Shown here: positions 26,193-35,077 of the stretch, piece after piece | Layout: each line of letters opens with the position of its first letter | How positions within the stretch are numbered: position 1 is the first letter of the stretch | Source of the DNA: Alphaproteobacteria bacterium | GTDB taxonomy: Bacteria; Pseudomonadota; Alphaproteobacteria; CACIAM-22H2 | Reading direction: 5' to 3' | Assembly (NCBI GenBank): GCA_016124335.1 | Contig: WGNX01000005.1 | Span: 186,001 to 250,000, forward strand | DNA: 64,000 nt | Notes under the pieces: model-generated | Database searches by the model: none | Told to the model about the DNA's origin: nothing | The model's input: the letters and a program-made list of their open reading frames with translations, nothing else | Program-made: the position numbers and the translations under genes

Positions 26193-26228
26193 CGGCCGGA
26201 TGCCCCCTCGGGGGAAAGCATCCGGCCG
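26193..26228 (-). terminator. 11-bp perfect stem-loop between urtA and urtB
   Basis: The arms CGGCCGGATGC (26193-26203) and GCATCCGGCCG (26218-26228) pair perfectly, and an inner CCCC/GGGG can extend the stem. It sits in the 72-bp urtA-urtB gap just before the urtB start. No T-run follows on the minus strand, so it is more likely an mRNA 3'-end stabiliser or partial attenuator, giving more binding protein than permease, than a full terminator. Confidence 0.6.
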
Positions 26229-26255
26229 CTCCGTTCGTCTACTGTGTGCTGGCGA

Positions 26256-27548
26256 TCAGGCCTTGCCGCCGCACTTGCCGGTCTTGACGTTGAAGTTTCC
26301 GCACGACATCGGCTTGCGCCAGTCGGAGATCAGATCCTTCGAACCTTCAAGATAGTCCGACCACTCGTCACCGACGACGAGGCCAGAGGTCTGCCAGACG
26401 GTGTTGATCTGGCCGTTGCCCTGGATCTCGCCGATCAGTACCGGCTTCGTGATGTGGTGGTTGGGCATCATCGAGGACATGCCGCCGGTGAGGTTGGGCA
26501 CCGAAACGCCGACCATGGCGTCGATGACCGCTTCGGCATCGAACGTGCCGGCCTTCTCGACCGCCTTAACCCACATGTTGAAGCCGATATAGTGTGCTTC
26601 CATCGGGTCGTTGGTGACGCGCTTCGGGTTCTTGATGAAGGCGTGCCACTTCTTGATGAAGTCGGCGTTCTCTGGCGTGTCGATCGACATGAAATAGTTC
26701 CACGCCGCGAGGTGGCCGACCAGCGGCTTGGTGTCGATGCCGGCGAGTTCCTCTTCGCCGACCGAGAACGCGACGACCGGGATGTCCTTGGCGGCGATGC
26801 CCTGGTTGCCGAGTTCCTTGTAGAACGGGACGTTGGCGTCGCCGTTGATGGTCGACACGACGGCCGTCTTCTTGCCCTGGCTGCCGAACGCCTTGATCTG
26901 GCGAACGATCGTCTGCCAGTCGGAATGGCCGAACGGCGTGTAGTTGATCAGGATGTCTTCCTGCTTGACGCCCTTGAGCTTCAGGTACGCCTCGAGGATG
27001 CGGTTGGTCGTGCGCGGGTAGACATAGTCCGTGCCCGCGAGCACCCAGCGCTGAACCTTTTCCGACGCCATCAGGTAGTCGACGGCCGGGATCGCCTGCT
27101 GGTTGGGTGCGGCGCCCGTGTAGAACACGTTCTTTGAGCTTTCCTCACCCTCGTACTGGACAGGGTAGAAGAGGATCGAGTTGAGTTCCTCGAACACCGG
27201 CAGAACGGACTTGCGCGAGACCGACGTCCAGCAGCCGAACGTCGCGGCGACCTTCTGGCCGGAAATGAGTTCGCGGGCCTTCTCGGCGAAAAGCGGCCAG
27301 TTCGACGCGGGATCGACGACGGCGGCTTCGAGCTTGCGGCCGAGGATGCCACCCTTCTTGTTCTGGTCCTCGATCAGCATCAGCATGACGTCCTTGAGGG
27401 TCGTCTCCGAGATCGCCATCGTGCCCGACAGCGAGTGGAGAACGCCCACCTTGACCGGCGCGCCCTGCGCGCGGATCGAAGGGGCAGCCAGCGCCATGCC
27501 CGCAACGGCGGCGGTGGTGCCAAGGAAACGGCGACGTGTGAAACGCAT
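26256..27548 (-). CDS. urtA: Urea ABC transporter substrate-binding protein UrtA
   Basis: This 430-residue periplasmic LivK-type binding protein has a Tat-like signal peptide (R5-R-R-F-L-G, then a hydrophobic stretch to SIRAQ). The mature start VKVGVLHSLSGTMAISETTLKD, the FGCWTSVSRKSVLPVFEE block, the YPVQYEGEESSKN segment and a C-terminal CGNF...GKCGGKA match UrtA. It delivers urea to UrtBCDE. GGGGGATC lies upstream of the ATG. It is first in the operon and has a candidate sigma-54 promoter at 27614-27629, which fits nitrogen-limitation control. Confidence 0.95.
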   Translation of the reverse strand: MRFTRRRFLGTTAAVAGMALAAPSIRAQGAPVKVGVLHSLSGTMAISETTLKDVMLMLIEDQNKKGGILGRKLEAAVVDPASNWPLFAEKARELISGQKVAATFGCWTSVSRKSVLPVFEELNSILFYPVQYEGEESSKNVFYTGAAPNQQAIPAVDYLMASEKVQRWVLAGTDYVYPRTTNRILEAYLKLKGVKQEDILINYTPFGHSDWQTIVRQIKAFGSQGKKTAVVSTINGDANVPFYKELGNQGIAAKDIPVVAFSVGEEELAGIDTKPLVGHLAAWNYFMSIDTPENADFIKKWHAFIKNPKRVTNDPMEAHYIGFNMWVKAVEKAGTFDAEAVIDAMVGVSVPNLTGGMSSMMPNHHITKPVLIGEIQGNGQINTVWQTSGLVVGDEWSDYLEGSKDLISDWRKPMSCGNFNVKTGKCGGKA

Positions 27549-27613
27549 TCTTAGATCCCCCAGGTTTTGCGCTTCGCGAAGACGCGGGCGCGGTTGAAGC
27601 CGGGGGTTAAGGA

Positions 27614-27629
27614 TGCAAGTTCAAGGCCG
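27614..27629 (-). promoter_or_regulatory. Candidate sigma-54 (RpoN) promoter of urtA
   Basis: Read on the minus strand it is CGGCCT-TGAAC-TTGCA. GG and GC lie 12 bp apart, as in the consensus TGGCAC-N5-TTGCW, with a perfect -12 TTGCA and three mismatches in the -24 box. It is 66 bp upstream of the urtA start. No NtrC half-site pair was found nearby, so the call is tentative. Confidence 0.4.
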
Positions 27630-27795
27630 CGCGCCCGAAAAATAGACACATGATTGGAATCGCGGGGGTTGTGCCCGGTTCCGGACGCCGCCGCCCAATA
27701 AACAGGCGAAACGGATTCGATTTAGCCATCGGCCCGGAAGCGGCTAAGTTTCGCTCCCCGAAACGTCAATGTTGGGCGATCTCCGGAGACAGACG

Positions 27796-29289
27796 ATGGG
27801 TGCAACGGTCTTGACGGCAATGGTCATGCACGAGACGAACACTTTCAGCGTGCGCAAGACGCCGCTGGAGGCCTTCGAAGCGTACAAGCTCACCCGCGAC
27901 AACGGGGTGGCGGCGTCCTTCAAGGGGACGCGAACGGGGCTGGGCGCCTCGTTCGACGCCGCCGCGAAATACGGCTGGGCGCTGCGCCATCCGATCGCCG
28001 CCTCAGCCACGCCGTCCGGCGTCGTCACACGCCCGGCGTTCGAGGCGATCCTCGAGCCGATCCTGGCGGCCGCATCGGGCTGCGATGGCGCATTGCTGTT
28101 TCTGCACGGCGCGATGGTGCTCGAGGATTACGAGGACGGCGAAGGCGAACTGCTCGAGCGGCTGCGCGCGAAGATCGGCGCCGCGCCGGTCGTCGCGATC
28201 CTCGACCTGCATGCCAACGTCACGCGCCGGATGACCGACAACGCGGATTCGCTCATTTCCTTCCGGACGTATCCGCATATCGACGCGTACGAGCGGATGA
28301 CGCAGGGAGCCGCCCTTCTCGATCGCGCGATGCGCGGCGAGGTGAAGCCGGTCTGCGTGCTTGCCCAGCGCCCACAGCTCGAAGGCGTGGATCACGGCCG
28401 CACGGCCGGCGTTCCTGCCGATAGCCCGATGCTGAAGCTGCTTGCCGACGCCGACGCCGTCGAGGCGTCGGGCGAAGCGCTGGTCGTGTCGATCCAGGCC
28501 GGATTCAGCATGGCCGACATCAAGGACGTGGGCCCCTCGATTGCGGTGACGGTCGATGCCGCGAAGAAAGCGCAGGGCGAGAAGATCGCCGAGCGCTTCG
28601 TCGAGGAAATGTGGAAGACGCGCGAATACGACTCGCTGAAGCCGCAGCTGCTGTCCTTGAAGGAAGTCGTCGCGCGGGCGAAGGCCGGCGAGACGGACGC
28701 AAAGCAGCCGCTCGTCATCGCGGACTATGCCGACAATCCCGGCGGTGGCGCCTACATGGATTCGACCGCCCTGCTGCGCGCGATGATCGAGGGCGACCTT
28801 CAGAACGCGGCCTTTCATGCGATCCTCGATCCGGCTGCGGTCAAGAAGGGTTTCGCGGCGGGGCCGGGTGCCGAGATTTCCGTCTCGCTGGGCGGCCACA
28901 CCGATGCCGCGCGCGGCGGCGGGCCGATCGACCTGAAAGGTCGCGTCGTGGCGCTGACAGATGGCGGCTTCGTCGCGCGCGGGCCGATGGGCGGCGGTGT
29001 CGCCTACAGCCACGGCCCTTCGATGGTGTTGCGCGCGGGCGGAATCGATATCGTGGTCGTCAGCAACCCCACGCAGTCAAAGGAACTCGAGCAGTTCATG
29101 TCCGTCGGCATCGATCCGCGTGCGGCGGCGACGCTTGCGGTCAAGTCGATGCAGCATTTCCGCGCGGCGTTCGCGCCCATCGCGCGCGAAATCCTGGTCG
29201 TGGACAGTGGCGCGCTGTGCAGCCCCAAGCGGAAATCGGCGGATTTCCGGCGCGTGCGCCGACCGATGTGGCCGTTCGATCCGGTCTAG
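27796..29289 (+). CDS. M81-family metallopeptidase (MlrC-like)
   Basis: This 497-residue protein is of the MlrC/M81 family, named for microcystin-degrading enzymes and widespread in alphaproteobacteria as peptidases or amidohydrolases of unknown substrate. HETNTF at residues 12-17, LDLHANVT and YPHID are the expected metal-site motifs, and the C-terminal half contains DNPGGGAYMDSTALLRAM and a GGPIDLKGRVVALTDGGF segment. The ATG at 27796 has CGGAG seven bases upstream. It is divergent from the urea operon, and its 3' end overlaps the converging esterase gene by 4 bp. No signal peptide, so cytoplasmic. Confidence 0.9.
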   Translation: MGATVLTAMVMHETNTFSVRKTPLEAFEAYKLTRDNGVAASFKGTRTGLGASFDAAAKYGWALRHPIAASATPSGVVTRPAFEAILEPILAAASGCDGALLFLHGAMVLEDYEDGEGELLERLRAKIGAAPVVAILDLHANVTRRMTDNADSLISFRTYPHIDAYERMTQGAALLDRAMRGEVKPVCVLAQRPQLEGVDHGRTAGVPADSPMLKLLADADAVEASGEALVVSIQAGFSMADIKDVGPSIAVTVDAAKKAQGEKIAERFVEEMWKTREYDSLKPQLLSLKEVVARAKAGETDAKQPLVIADYADNPGGGAYMDSTALLRAMIEGDLQNAAFHAILDPAAVKKGFAAGPGAEISVSLGGHTDAARGGGPIDLKGRVVALTDGGFVARGPMGGGVAYSHGPSMVLRAGGIDIVVVSNPTQSKELEQFMSVGIDPRAAATLAVKSMQHFRAAFAPIAREILVVDSGALCSPKRKSADFRRVRRPMWPFDPV

Positions 29290-30386
29290 CGCGAAACGAC
29301 AAGCGCACGGTCGGCGAAGTCGAGGAAGTTCTGCCAGTCCTCCGGCCCGATGCCGTGTCCGCCGGGACGCCGGTGCCAGACGAGCGCGTCTTCGCGATCA
29401 TAGAGCGTGAAGAACGGCCGTGCCGCTTCCACGGCGCGTTGCTCGTCGACAGGGCCAGCCCATGCGTCGTCGTCGGCCGATGCGACGAACACGGCGCGCG
29501 GTGCGGCGAGTGCGAGCAGGTGATGCTGGTCGAAAGGCAGCGCGTGTTCGCGCCCCGCGAATGGCCTGAGCGGGTTGGCAAACCAGTGCGGGAAGCGCTC
29601 GAACAGGTCGGCGATCGTCTCGCCGCCGGCGTCCCGCCAGAGCCGCGCGCCGCCGGCACCTGAATTGTTCGATACGACAAGGCCGATCCGCCGGTCGTTC
29701 GCCGCCGCCCACAGGGCTGCCTTGCCGTGGCGCGAATGGCCGACGGCGGCGACGCGGCGCGAATCGACCATGCCGAGCGGGATCACGGCATCCAGCACGC
29801 GCGAGAAGCTCCACGCCCATGCGGCGATGGCGCCGCCGAAGCCCGCATCGCGCACGGGCCTGCTTTCGGCCGGGTCGTCCGGGCAGAGGTCGCCGTCGTA
29901 CCAGGTTGCGGCCGCGTAACCACGCTTGAGGATATCGGCAATCGGCCAGCGCCCGCCGTGGACGCCGCGCGCGGCATCGGTTGCCCTGTTGGCGATCATT
30001 CCCCAGGCGGGTTCCGGTCGCATCCAGGCGGAATTGAGAGGAATCGCCGGGTCCGGGTCGACCGAGGCGTTTCCGGCGAAATTCGGCCCCACGAAGAGTG
30101 GCGGCAGCACCCTCGTGACCGGCGGCAGGTAGAGGGCAACCGCGACGTCGAAGTAACGGAATTGTATGTCGATCCGGACCGATAGTTCGAAGCGCAGGGC
30201 GCCCCTGACAATCGGCCATTCCCGGCGTTCGACGAGCCTGCAGGCAACGTTTGTCGCGTGCGGCGCGGGGCCATACATCGCGCCTGCAAACGCATTGAGC
30301 AGGGCCGGCCGCCCGGCCGTTTCCCATTGTGCGCGTGCGTTGCCGTCGGACGGATCGGGCAGGGTGTACGATGTTACAGATATCAT
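29286..30386 (-). CDS. CE15-like glucuronoyl esterase / alpha-beta hydrolase
   Basis: This hydrolase of about 366 residues has the nucleophile motif GHSRHGKAALWAAA, the G-x-S-R-x-G-K-x-A pattern of CE15 4-O-methyl-glucuronoyl methylesterases. Also visible are FVGPNFAGN, the oxyanion-side Arg, and a terminal GGHGIGPEDW that would hold the catalytic His. Unlike secreted CE15 enzymes it has no signal peptide when started at ATG 30386, so a cytosolic role on imported esters is likely. It is divergent from the agl-like sugar operon, consistent with processing of plant-derived sugars or esters. The Shine-Dalgarno is weak. Confidence 0.72.
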   Translation of the reverse strand: MISVTSYTLPDPSDGNARAQWETAGRPALLNAFAGAMYGPAPHATNVACRLVERREWPIVRGALRFELSVRIDIQFRYFDVAVALYLPPVTRVLPPLFVGPNFAGNASVDPDPAIPLNSAWMRPEPAWGMIANRATDAARGVHGGRWPIADILKRGYAAATWYDGDLCPDDPAESRPVRDAGFGGAIAAWAWSFSRVLDAVIPLGMVDSRRVAAVGHSRHGKAALWAAANDRRIGLVVSNNSGAGGARLWRDAGGETIADLFERFPHWFANPLRPFAGREHALPFDQHHLLALAAPRAVFVASADDDAWAGPVDEQRAVEAARPFFTLYDREDALVWHRRPGGHGIGPEDWQNFLDFADRALVVSR

Positions 30387-30417
30387 CGATCCGGCTGCAT
30401 TTTCTGGATTCGTGCGA

Positions 30418-30447
30418 TTGACAGCGCGCGGCACGGCGCGCCAGATT
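30418..30447 (+). promoter_or_regulatory. Candidate sigma-70 promoter for the agl-like sugar operon
   Basis: A perfect TTGACA (30418-30423) is followed after 18 bp by CAGATT (30442-30447), a poor -10, in the 130-bp divergent spacer. A short GC-rich dyad GCGCGT (30469-30474) / ACGCGC (30478-30483) lies just downstream and could be a repressor site. No regulator gene is adjacent. Confidence 0.3.
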
Positions 30448-30516
30448 CGCGCCATCCATCTTACCGATGCGCGTGCAACGCGCACGTCCTAAGAAAGATA
30501 CGGGGGAGAACGAAAG

Positions 30517-31782
30517 ATGCGTATCGACGGCAAGTTCACGGCACTGGCGGCACTGGTGCTCGCCGGTGTGGCGCCGGCAGCCCACGCGCAGGTCGAACTG
30601 CGTTACATGTGCTACGCCGACGCGAACGAGTGCGAAGTCTCGCGCGACCTGCTCGACCGTTTCGAGAAGGCCAACGCGGGCATCAAGGTGACGGTCGACA
30701 AGGTCGGCTTCAACGTCATCCGCGAGCAGCTCGAAACGCGCCTCGAGGCCGGTCAGGGCCCCGACATGGCGCGCGTGACCAATCTCGGCGGTCTCAACAA
30801 GTACTATCTCGACCTGCGTCCGATGGTCGACGCGAAGTACTGGGACGACAATTTCGGCCAGACGCTCGACTGGATGCGCGTGGGTGCCAACGACAAGGGC
30901 ATCTACGGCTTCCTGACCCAGCTCACGGTCACGGGCCCGTTCGTCAACAAGACGATGTTCGCCGAAGCCGGCGTGGAAATGCCCAAGGAAGGCGCCACCT
31001 GGGACGACTGGGCGGCCGCCATCAAGAAGGTGCAGGACAAGCTCGGCGTCTATTCGGGCATCGAGATGGACCGTTCCGGCCACCGCTTCGCCGGCCCGGC
31101 GATGTCGTACGGCGCCAAGTATTTCGACGCCGCCGGCAAGCCCGCGGTCGTCGATGCCGGCTTCAAGGCGTTCTCCGAGCGCATGGTGAAGTGGCACAAG
31201 GAAGGCCTGATGAAGGAAATCTGGCCGAGCGCTTCGGGCGCGCGCTGGAAGAACGCCGCCGACCAGTTCATCAACAAGGACACGGTCATGCATGTCGCCG
31301 GGTCGTGGATGATCCAGCGCTATGCCGAGGTGATCGGCGACCGCTTCGACTGGGTCGCGATCCCGCAGCCCTGCGGCCCGGCCGGTTGCGCCGCGATGCC
31401 GGGCGGTGCCGCGATGGTCGGGTTCAAGGCGACCAAGCACCCCAAGGAAGTGGCCAAGGTGATGGCGTTCATGGCGTCCGAGCCGGTGCTCAAGGAGTAT
31501 TACGAGCGCACGCTGCAGATCCCGGCGCACAAGGATCTCGCGGCCAAGGGCCTCGACTACGGCAAGAACGTCTCGCCGCAGGCGATCGCTGCGCTCAAGG
31601 CCTTCACCGCCAACTACGCCAAGGTGCCCCCGCAGGCGCACAAGCTTCAGGGCTACCAGTTCAACGCCGCGATCTTCAATGCCACGGCGAACAACATCTC
31701 GCTGGCCATCACCGGCGGGCTGACCCTCGACGAGGCCTACAAGAAGATCGACGAGGAAGTGCAGCGGGCGGCCGGCAAGTGA
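30517..31782 (+). CDS. Sugar ABC transporter substrate-binding protein (CUT1 family, AglE-like)
   Basis: This 421-residue family-1 extracellular solute-binding protein has a signal peptide ending PAAHAQ. The mature start is VELRYMCYADANECEVSRDLLDRFEKAN, then the GPDMARVTNLGGLNKYYLDLRP block typical of oligosaccharide binding proteins. Two early Cys (MCYADANEC) may form a disulfide. GGGGGAGAA precedes the ATG. It is followed by two permeases, an ATPase and a GH31 glucosidase, the order of rhizobial aglEFG-K with aglA, so the ligand is probably an alpha-glucoside. Confidence 0.9.
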   Translation: MRIDGKFTALAALVLAGVAPAAHAQVELRYMCYADANECEVSRDLLDRFEKANAGIKVTVDKVGFNVIREQLETRLEAGQGPDMARVTNLGGLNKYYLDLRPMVDAKYWDDNFGQTLDWMRVGANDKGIYGFLTQLTVTGPFVNKTMFAEAGVEMPKEGATWDDWAAAIKKVQDKLGVYSGIEMDRSGHRFAGPAMSYGAKYFDAAGKPAVVDAGFKAFSERMVKWHKEGLMKEIWPSASGARWKNAADQFINKDTVMHVAGSWMIQRYAEVIGDRFDWVAIPQPCGPAGCAAMPGGAAMVGFKATKHPKEVAKVMAFMASEPVLKEYYERTLQIPAHKDLAAKGLDYGKNVSPQAIAALKAFTANYAKVPPQAHKLQGYQFNAAIFNATANNISLAITGGLTLDEAYKKIDEEVQRAAGK

Positions 31783-31861
31783 CCGACCCGCGGCACGCGA
31801 CTTGAGCGGTTCAAAGGATACCGGCTCCGCCGCGGCGCCTGGCGCCGACGGCGGGCCGGTC

Positions 31862-32899
31862 ATGCGCTGGATCGTCCTGCCGTTGCTGGCGGCCCTCGAC
31901 CCGCCGATGCGCGCGATCCAGCGCCGCATCGGCATCGAGCGGCTCGCCTATGTCTTCCTGCTGCCGACGATGGTGATCTTCGGCATTTTCAGTTTCCTGC
32001 CGACCGCGCTGAATGTCTGGATCTCGTTCACCGGCGGCAGTTCCACGCTCGTTTCCACGCGGCCCTTCGTGGGCCTCGACAACTACGCACAACTGCTCGC
32101 GTGCGAATCGATCTTCGTTCCGAAGAGCTGCCCCGTGGCAGGCTTCGGCTTCTGGACGGGCATGTGGAACACGCTTGCTTTCGCGCTCGTCCAGGTGCCG
32201 GCGATGGTCGTCGTGGCGCTGGCGACCGCGATCGTGCTCAACCGGAAGATCCGTGCGCGCGGCTTCTGGCGTGCACTTTTCTTCTATCCGGTGATGCTCT
32301 CGCCGGTCGTGATCGCCGTGATCTGGGACTGGGTGCTCAAGCGTCGCGGCATCCTCAATGCGCTGCTCGCCGATGCGACGAACGCATATAACGCCGTCCT
32401 GGCATGGCTGCCGTTCCAAGCGGAACCAGTCGCGGCGTTCCAGCCGGTCAACTGGCTGGGCGATGCCAATTCCGCATGGCCCTTCTTCTGGGTGGTGTTC
32501 GTCTATTCGTGGTCGCATCTGGGCTTTTTCATGCTGATCCTGCTCGCCGGGCTCCAGGCGATCCCGAAGGATCTCTACGAAGCCGCCGAAATGGACGGCA
32601 CGCCGCCGTGGCGCGTGTTCGCGCGCATCACGCTGCCGCTGCTGATGCCCACGCTGCTCGTCGTGCTGGTGCTGTCGCTGATCCGCGCCTTCCAGGTTTT
32701 CGACGAGGTCTACGTCCTCACCGGCGGCGGGCCGGGCACGGCCACACGCATGGTGATCCAGCAGATCTACGAGACCGCGTTCGTGTCGGAGCCAAAGCTC
32801 TTCGGCGTCGCCGCTGCGTCCTCGGTGCTGCTGGCCGGCATCATCCTTGTCCTGACGCTTGTCCAGCTTGCGCTTTCGCGCAAGCAGGCGGGGGGCTAG
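31862..32899 (+). CDS. Sugar ABC transporter permease 1 (AglF-like)
   Basis: This CUT1 membrane subunit of about 345 residues has six or more helices. It begins MRWIVLPLLAALDPPMRAIQ and then reads AYVFLLPTMVIFGIFSFLPT, and has the EAA coupling loop EAAEMDGTPPWRVFARITLPLL. ATG 31862 is chosen for its fit to related permeases; a TTG at 31802 would add 20 residues and has no ribosome site. A loop of about 30 residues (SIFVPKSCPVAGF region) sits between helices 1 and 2. It works with permease 2 directly downstream. Confidence 0.88.
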   Translation: MRWIVLPLLAALDPPMRAIQRRIGIERLAYVFLLPTMVIFGIFSFLPTALNVWISFTGGSSTLVSTRPFVGLDNYAQLLACESIFVPKSCPVAGFGFWTGMWNTLAFALVQVPAMVVVALATAIVLNRKIRARGFWRALFFYPVMLSPVVIAVIWDWVLKRRGILNALLADATNAYNAVLAWLPFQAEPVAAFQPVNWLGDANSAWPFFWVVFVYSWSHLGFFMLILLAGLQAIPKDLYEAAEMDGTPPWRVFARITLPLLMPTLLVVLVLSLIRAFQVFDEVYVLTGGGPGTATRMVIQQIYETAFVSEPKLFGVAAASSVLLAGIILVLTLVQLALSRKQAGG

Positions 32900-32900
32900 G

Positions 32901-33971
32901 ATGGCAGCTGTCCTGCGGTTCCTCACGCGCACGCGCGAGCCCGGCCGCCTCGGCTGGACCGACATCCTTGCCTATTCCTATCTCGTGCTGGGCGTCGTCC
33001 TGATCCTGGCGCCGGTGTTGTGGCTGTTCGTGTCGTCGTTCAAGTCGCAGCGGGCGCTCATCGAAAGCGATCCGCGGTTCCTGCCGTACGAACAGGTCAT
33101 GGTCACGCTGCCCGGCTCGACCCGGCCGGTCGGTCTCGTCGAATGGAAAGACAAGGACGGCACGACGCGCATCCTCGCGCAGATCCGCCCGTCGGGCACC
33201 GACGTGATCGTCGCCGATCCGGCGAAACCCGGCGAAACCTTCGCCGTGCCGCGACGCGAGACCAAACCGCACGAGCGGGTGCATGTGCGCGTGGAGAACT
33301 ATACCGAGCCCACGCTGGAGGGCGGGCGCATGGGCACGTTCTATTTCCCGCGCTATTTCGCGAATTCCGCGGTCGTGACGATCGTGGCGACGCTCATCAC
33401 GCTGACGATCAGCTCGATGGCGGCCTTCGCGCTTTCGAAATACCGCTTTCGCGGCCGCGACACGTTCATGTTCCTGATCGTGGCGACGCTGCTGATGCCC
33501 GCGACCGTCATCCTCGTGCCGCTGTTCGTCGTGGTGAAGAATTTCGGCATGCTCGATTCGCTGTGGGGCGTGATCATTCCCGGCGCCGCGACGCCCACGG
33601 GCGTCTTCCTGCTCCGCCAGTACATGCTGACGATCCCCGACGAGCTGATCGAGGCCGCGCGCATGGACTCGGCCTCGGAATGGAAGATCTATTACCGGAT
33701 CGTGCTGCCGCTGGCGCTGCCCGCCCTTGCCGTGCTCGCGATCCTGTCGATCATCTGGCGCTGGAACGACTTCCTGTGGCCGCTTGTCGTGCTCTCGCAT
33801 TCCGAGAACTTCACGCTCCAGCTCGGCCTTTCGTCGTTCAAGGGCGAGATGAACGACGCCACGCACTATCTCCTGGCGATGACGGTGCTCACGCTGCTGC
33901 CCGTGAGCTTCGTCTTCGCGTTCCTGCAGAAATACATCACCACCGGCATCGCAAACACGGGCATGAAATAG
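32901..33971 (+). CDS. Sugar ABC transporter permease 2 with large periplasmic insert (AglG-like)
   Basis: This 356-residue CUT1 permease has helix 1 at about residues 18-40, then about 110 residues of soluble, charged sequence (from SFKSQRALIES to GRMGTFYFPRYF), then five helices with the EAA loop EAARMDSASEWKIYYRIVLPLALPA. The insert contains WKDKDGTT-like beta strands and should lie in the periplasm. GGGGGCTAGG gives the ribosome site for ATG 32901, one base after the preceding stop. It pairs with permease 1 to form the sugar channel. Confidence 0.9.
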   Translation: MAAVLRFLTRTREPGRLGWTDILAYSYLVLGVVLILAPVLWLFVSSFKSQRALIESDPRFLPYEQVMVTLPGSTRPVGLVEWKDKDGTTRILAQIRPSGTDVIVADPAKPGETFAVPRRETKPHERVHVRVENYTEPTLEGGRMGTFYFPRYFANSAVVTIVATLITLTISSMAAFALSKYRFRGRDTFMFLIVATLLMPATVILVPLFVVVKNFGMLDSLWGVIIPGAATPTGVFLLRQYMLTIPDELIEAARMDSASEWKIYYRIVLPLALPALAVLAILSIIWRWNDFLWPLVVLSHSENFTLQLGLSSFKGEMNDATHYLLAMTVLTLLPVSFVFAFLQKYITTGIANTGMK

Positions 33972-33973
33972 AA

Positions 33974-35077
33974 ATGGCGACGCTTGATCTTGTCGGCGTG
34001 CGGAAGTCGTTCGGCGCAACCGACGTCATACACGGCATCGACCTGTCGGTCGTGCATGGGGAGTTCTGCGTGTTCGTCGGCCCGTCCGGTTGCGGGAAAT
34101 CGACGCTGCTGCGGATGATCGCGGGTCTCGAATCGGTCAGCGCGGGCGAACTGCGCATCGACGGCGCACGCGTCAACGAACTGGGTGCGTCCGAGCGCGG
34201 GCTTGCGATGGTGTTCCAGTCCTACGCGCTCTATCCGCATATGAGCGTGCGGCAGAACCTTTCCTTCGGGCTCGAGAACATCCGCGTGGCGAGGGAAGAG
34301 ATCGACCGCCGCGTGGCGGAGGCCGCGCGCATGCTGCGGCTGGAGCCGTATCTCGACCGGCGACCGGGCGCCCTTTCCGGCGGCCAGCGCCAGCGCGTGG
34401 CGATCGGGCGCGCGGTCGTGCGCGAGCCCAAGATCTTCCTGTTCGACGAGCCGCTGTCCAATCTCGATGCCGAGCTTCGCGTGCGCATGCGCGCCGAGCT
34501 GGGGGCACTGCACGACCGGCTGGGCAACACGATGATCTATGTAACCCACGACCAGGTCGAGGCGATGACGCTTGCCGACCGCATCGCGGTGTTGCGCGAC
34601 GGGCGCTGCGAACAGTTCGACCGGCCGCTGGAACTTTACAACGCGCCGGCCAACATGTTCGTGGCGGGTTTCATCGGCAGCCCGCGCATGAACTTCATGC
34701 CGGCGAAGGTCGCCGCGCGCGACGGCGCGGCGGCGACGTTGACGCTGGCCGCCGGCGGTCGCGTGCGCGTGGAAGCGGTGACGGGTTCGGCGGCCGAGGG
34801 CGCCGACGTCACTTTCGGGGTGCGGCCCGAGCACGTGAAGCTGGTCGAGGCCGGAGCGGGCGATGCCGACATGCACGTGAACCTGACCGAGCAGCTCGGC
34901 GGCGAATCCTATGTCTACGGCACGATCGGCGACGGTCATGAAGTGACGGCGCGCCTGCCGGGCCAGACGCGCGTTCGCGGCGGGGAAACCGTGGGCATGG
35001 CGCTTTCCAAATCGACGGCAACCTATCTTTTCGGCAAGGACGGCCGCGCGCTGAAGCGCGGCGCGGCGAACGCATAA
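33974..35077 (+). CDS. Sugar ABC transporter ATP-binding protein (UgpC/MalK/AglK-type)
   Basis: This 367-residue ATPase has Walker A GPSGCGKST, Q-loop FQSYALYPHMSV, signature LSGGQRQRVAIGRAVV, Walker B IFLFDEPLSNLDAEL and the H-switch VTHDQVEAMTLADR, then a TOBE/OB regulatory domain from about residue 235 (GSPRMNFMPAKV, FGVRPEHVKL). MalK-type C-terminal domains may carry regulatory contacts. It starts two bases after the permease stop and overlaps the GH31 start by one base (TAATG). Confidence 0.92.
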   Translation: MATLDLVGVRKSFGATDVIHGIDLSVVHGEFCVFVGPSGCGKSTLLRMIAGLESVSAGELRIDGARVNELGASERGLAMVFQSYALYPHMSVRQNLSFGLENIRVAREEIDRRVAEAARMLRLEPYLDRRPGALSGGQRQRVAIGRAVVREPKIFLFDEPLSNLDAELRVRMRAELGALHDRLGNTMIYVTHDQVEAMTLADRIAVLRDGRCEQFDRPLELYNAPANMFVAGFIGSPRMNFMPAKVAARDGAAATLTLAAGGRVRVEAVTGSAAEGADVTFGVRPEHVKLVEAGAGDADMHVNLTEQLGGESYVYGTIGDGHEVTARLPGQTRVRGGETVGMALSKSTATYLFGKDGRALKRGAANA

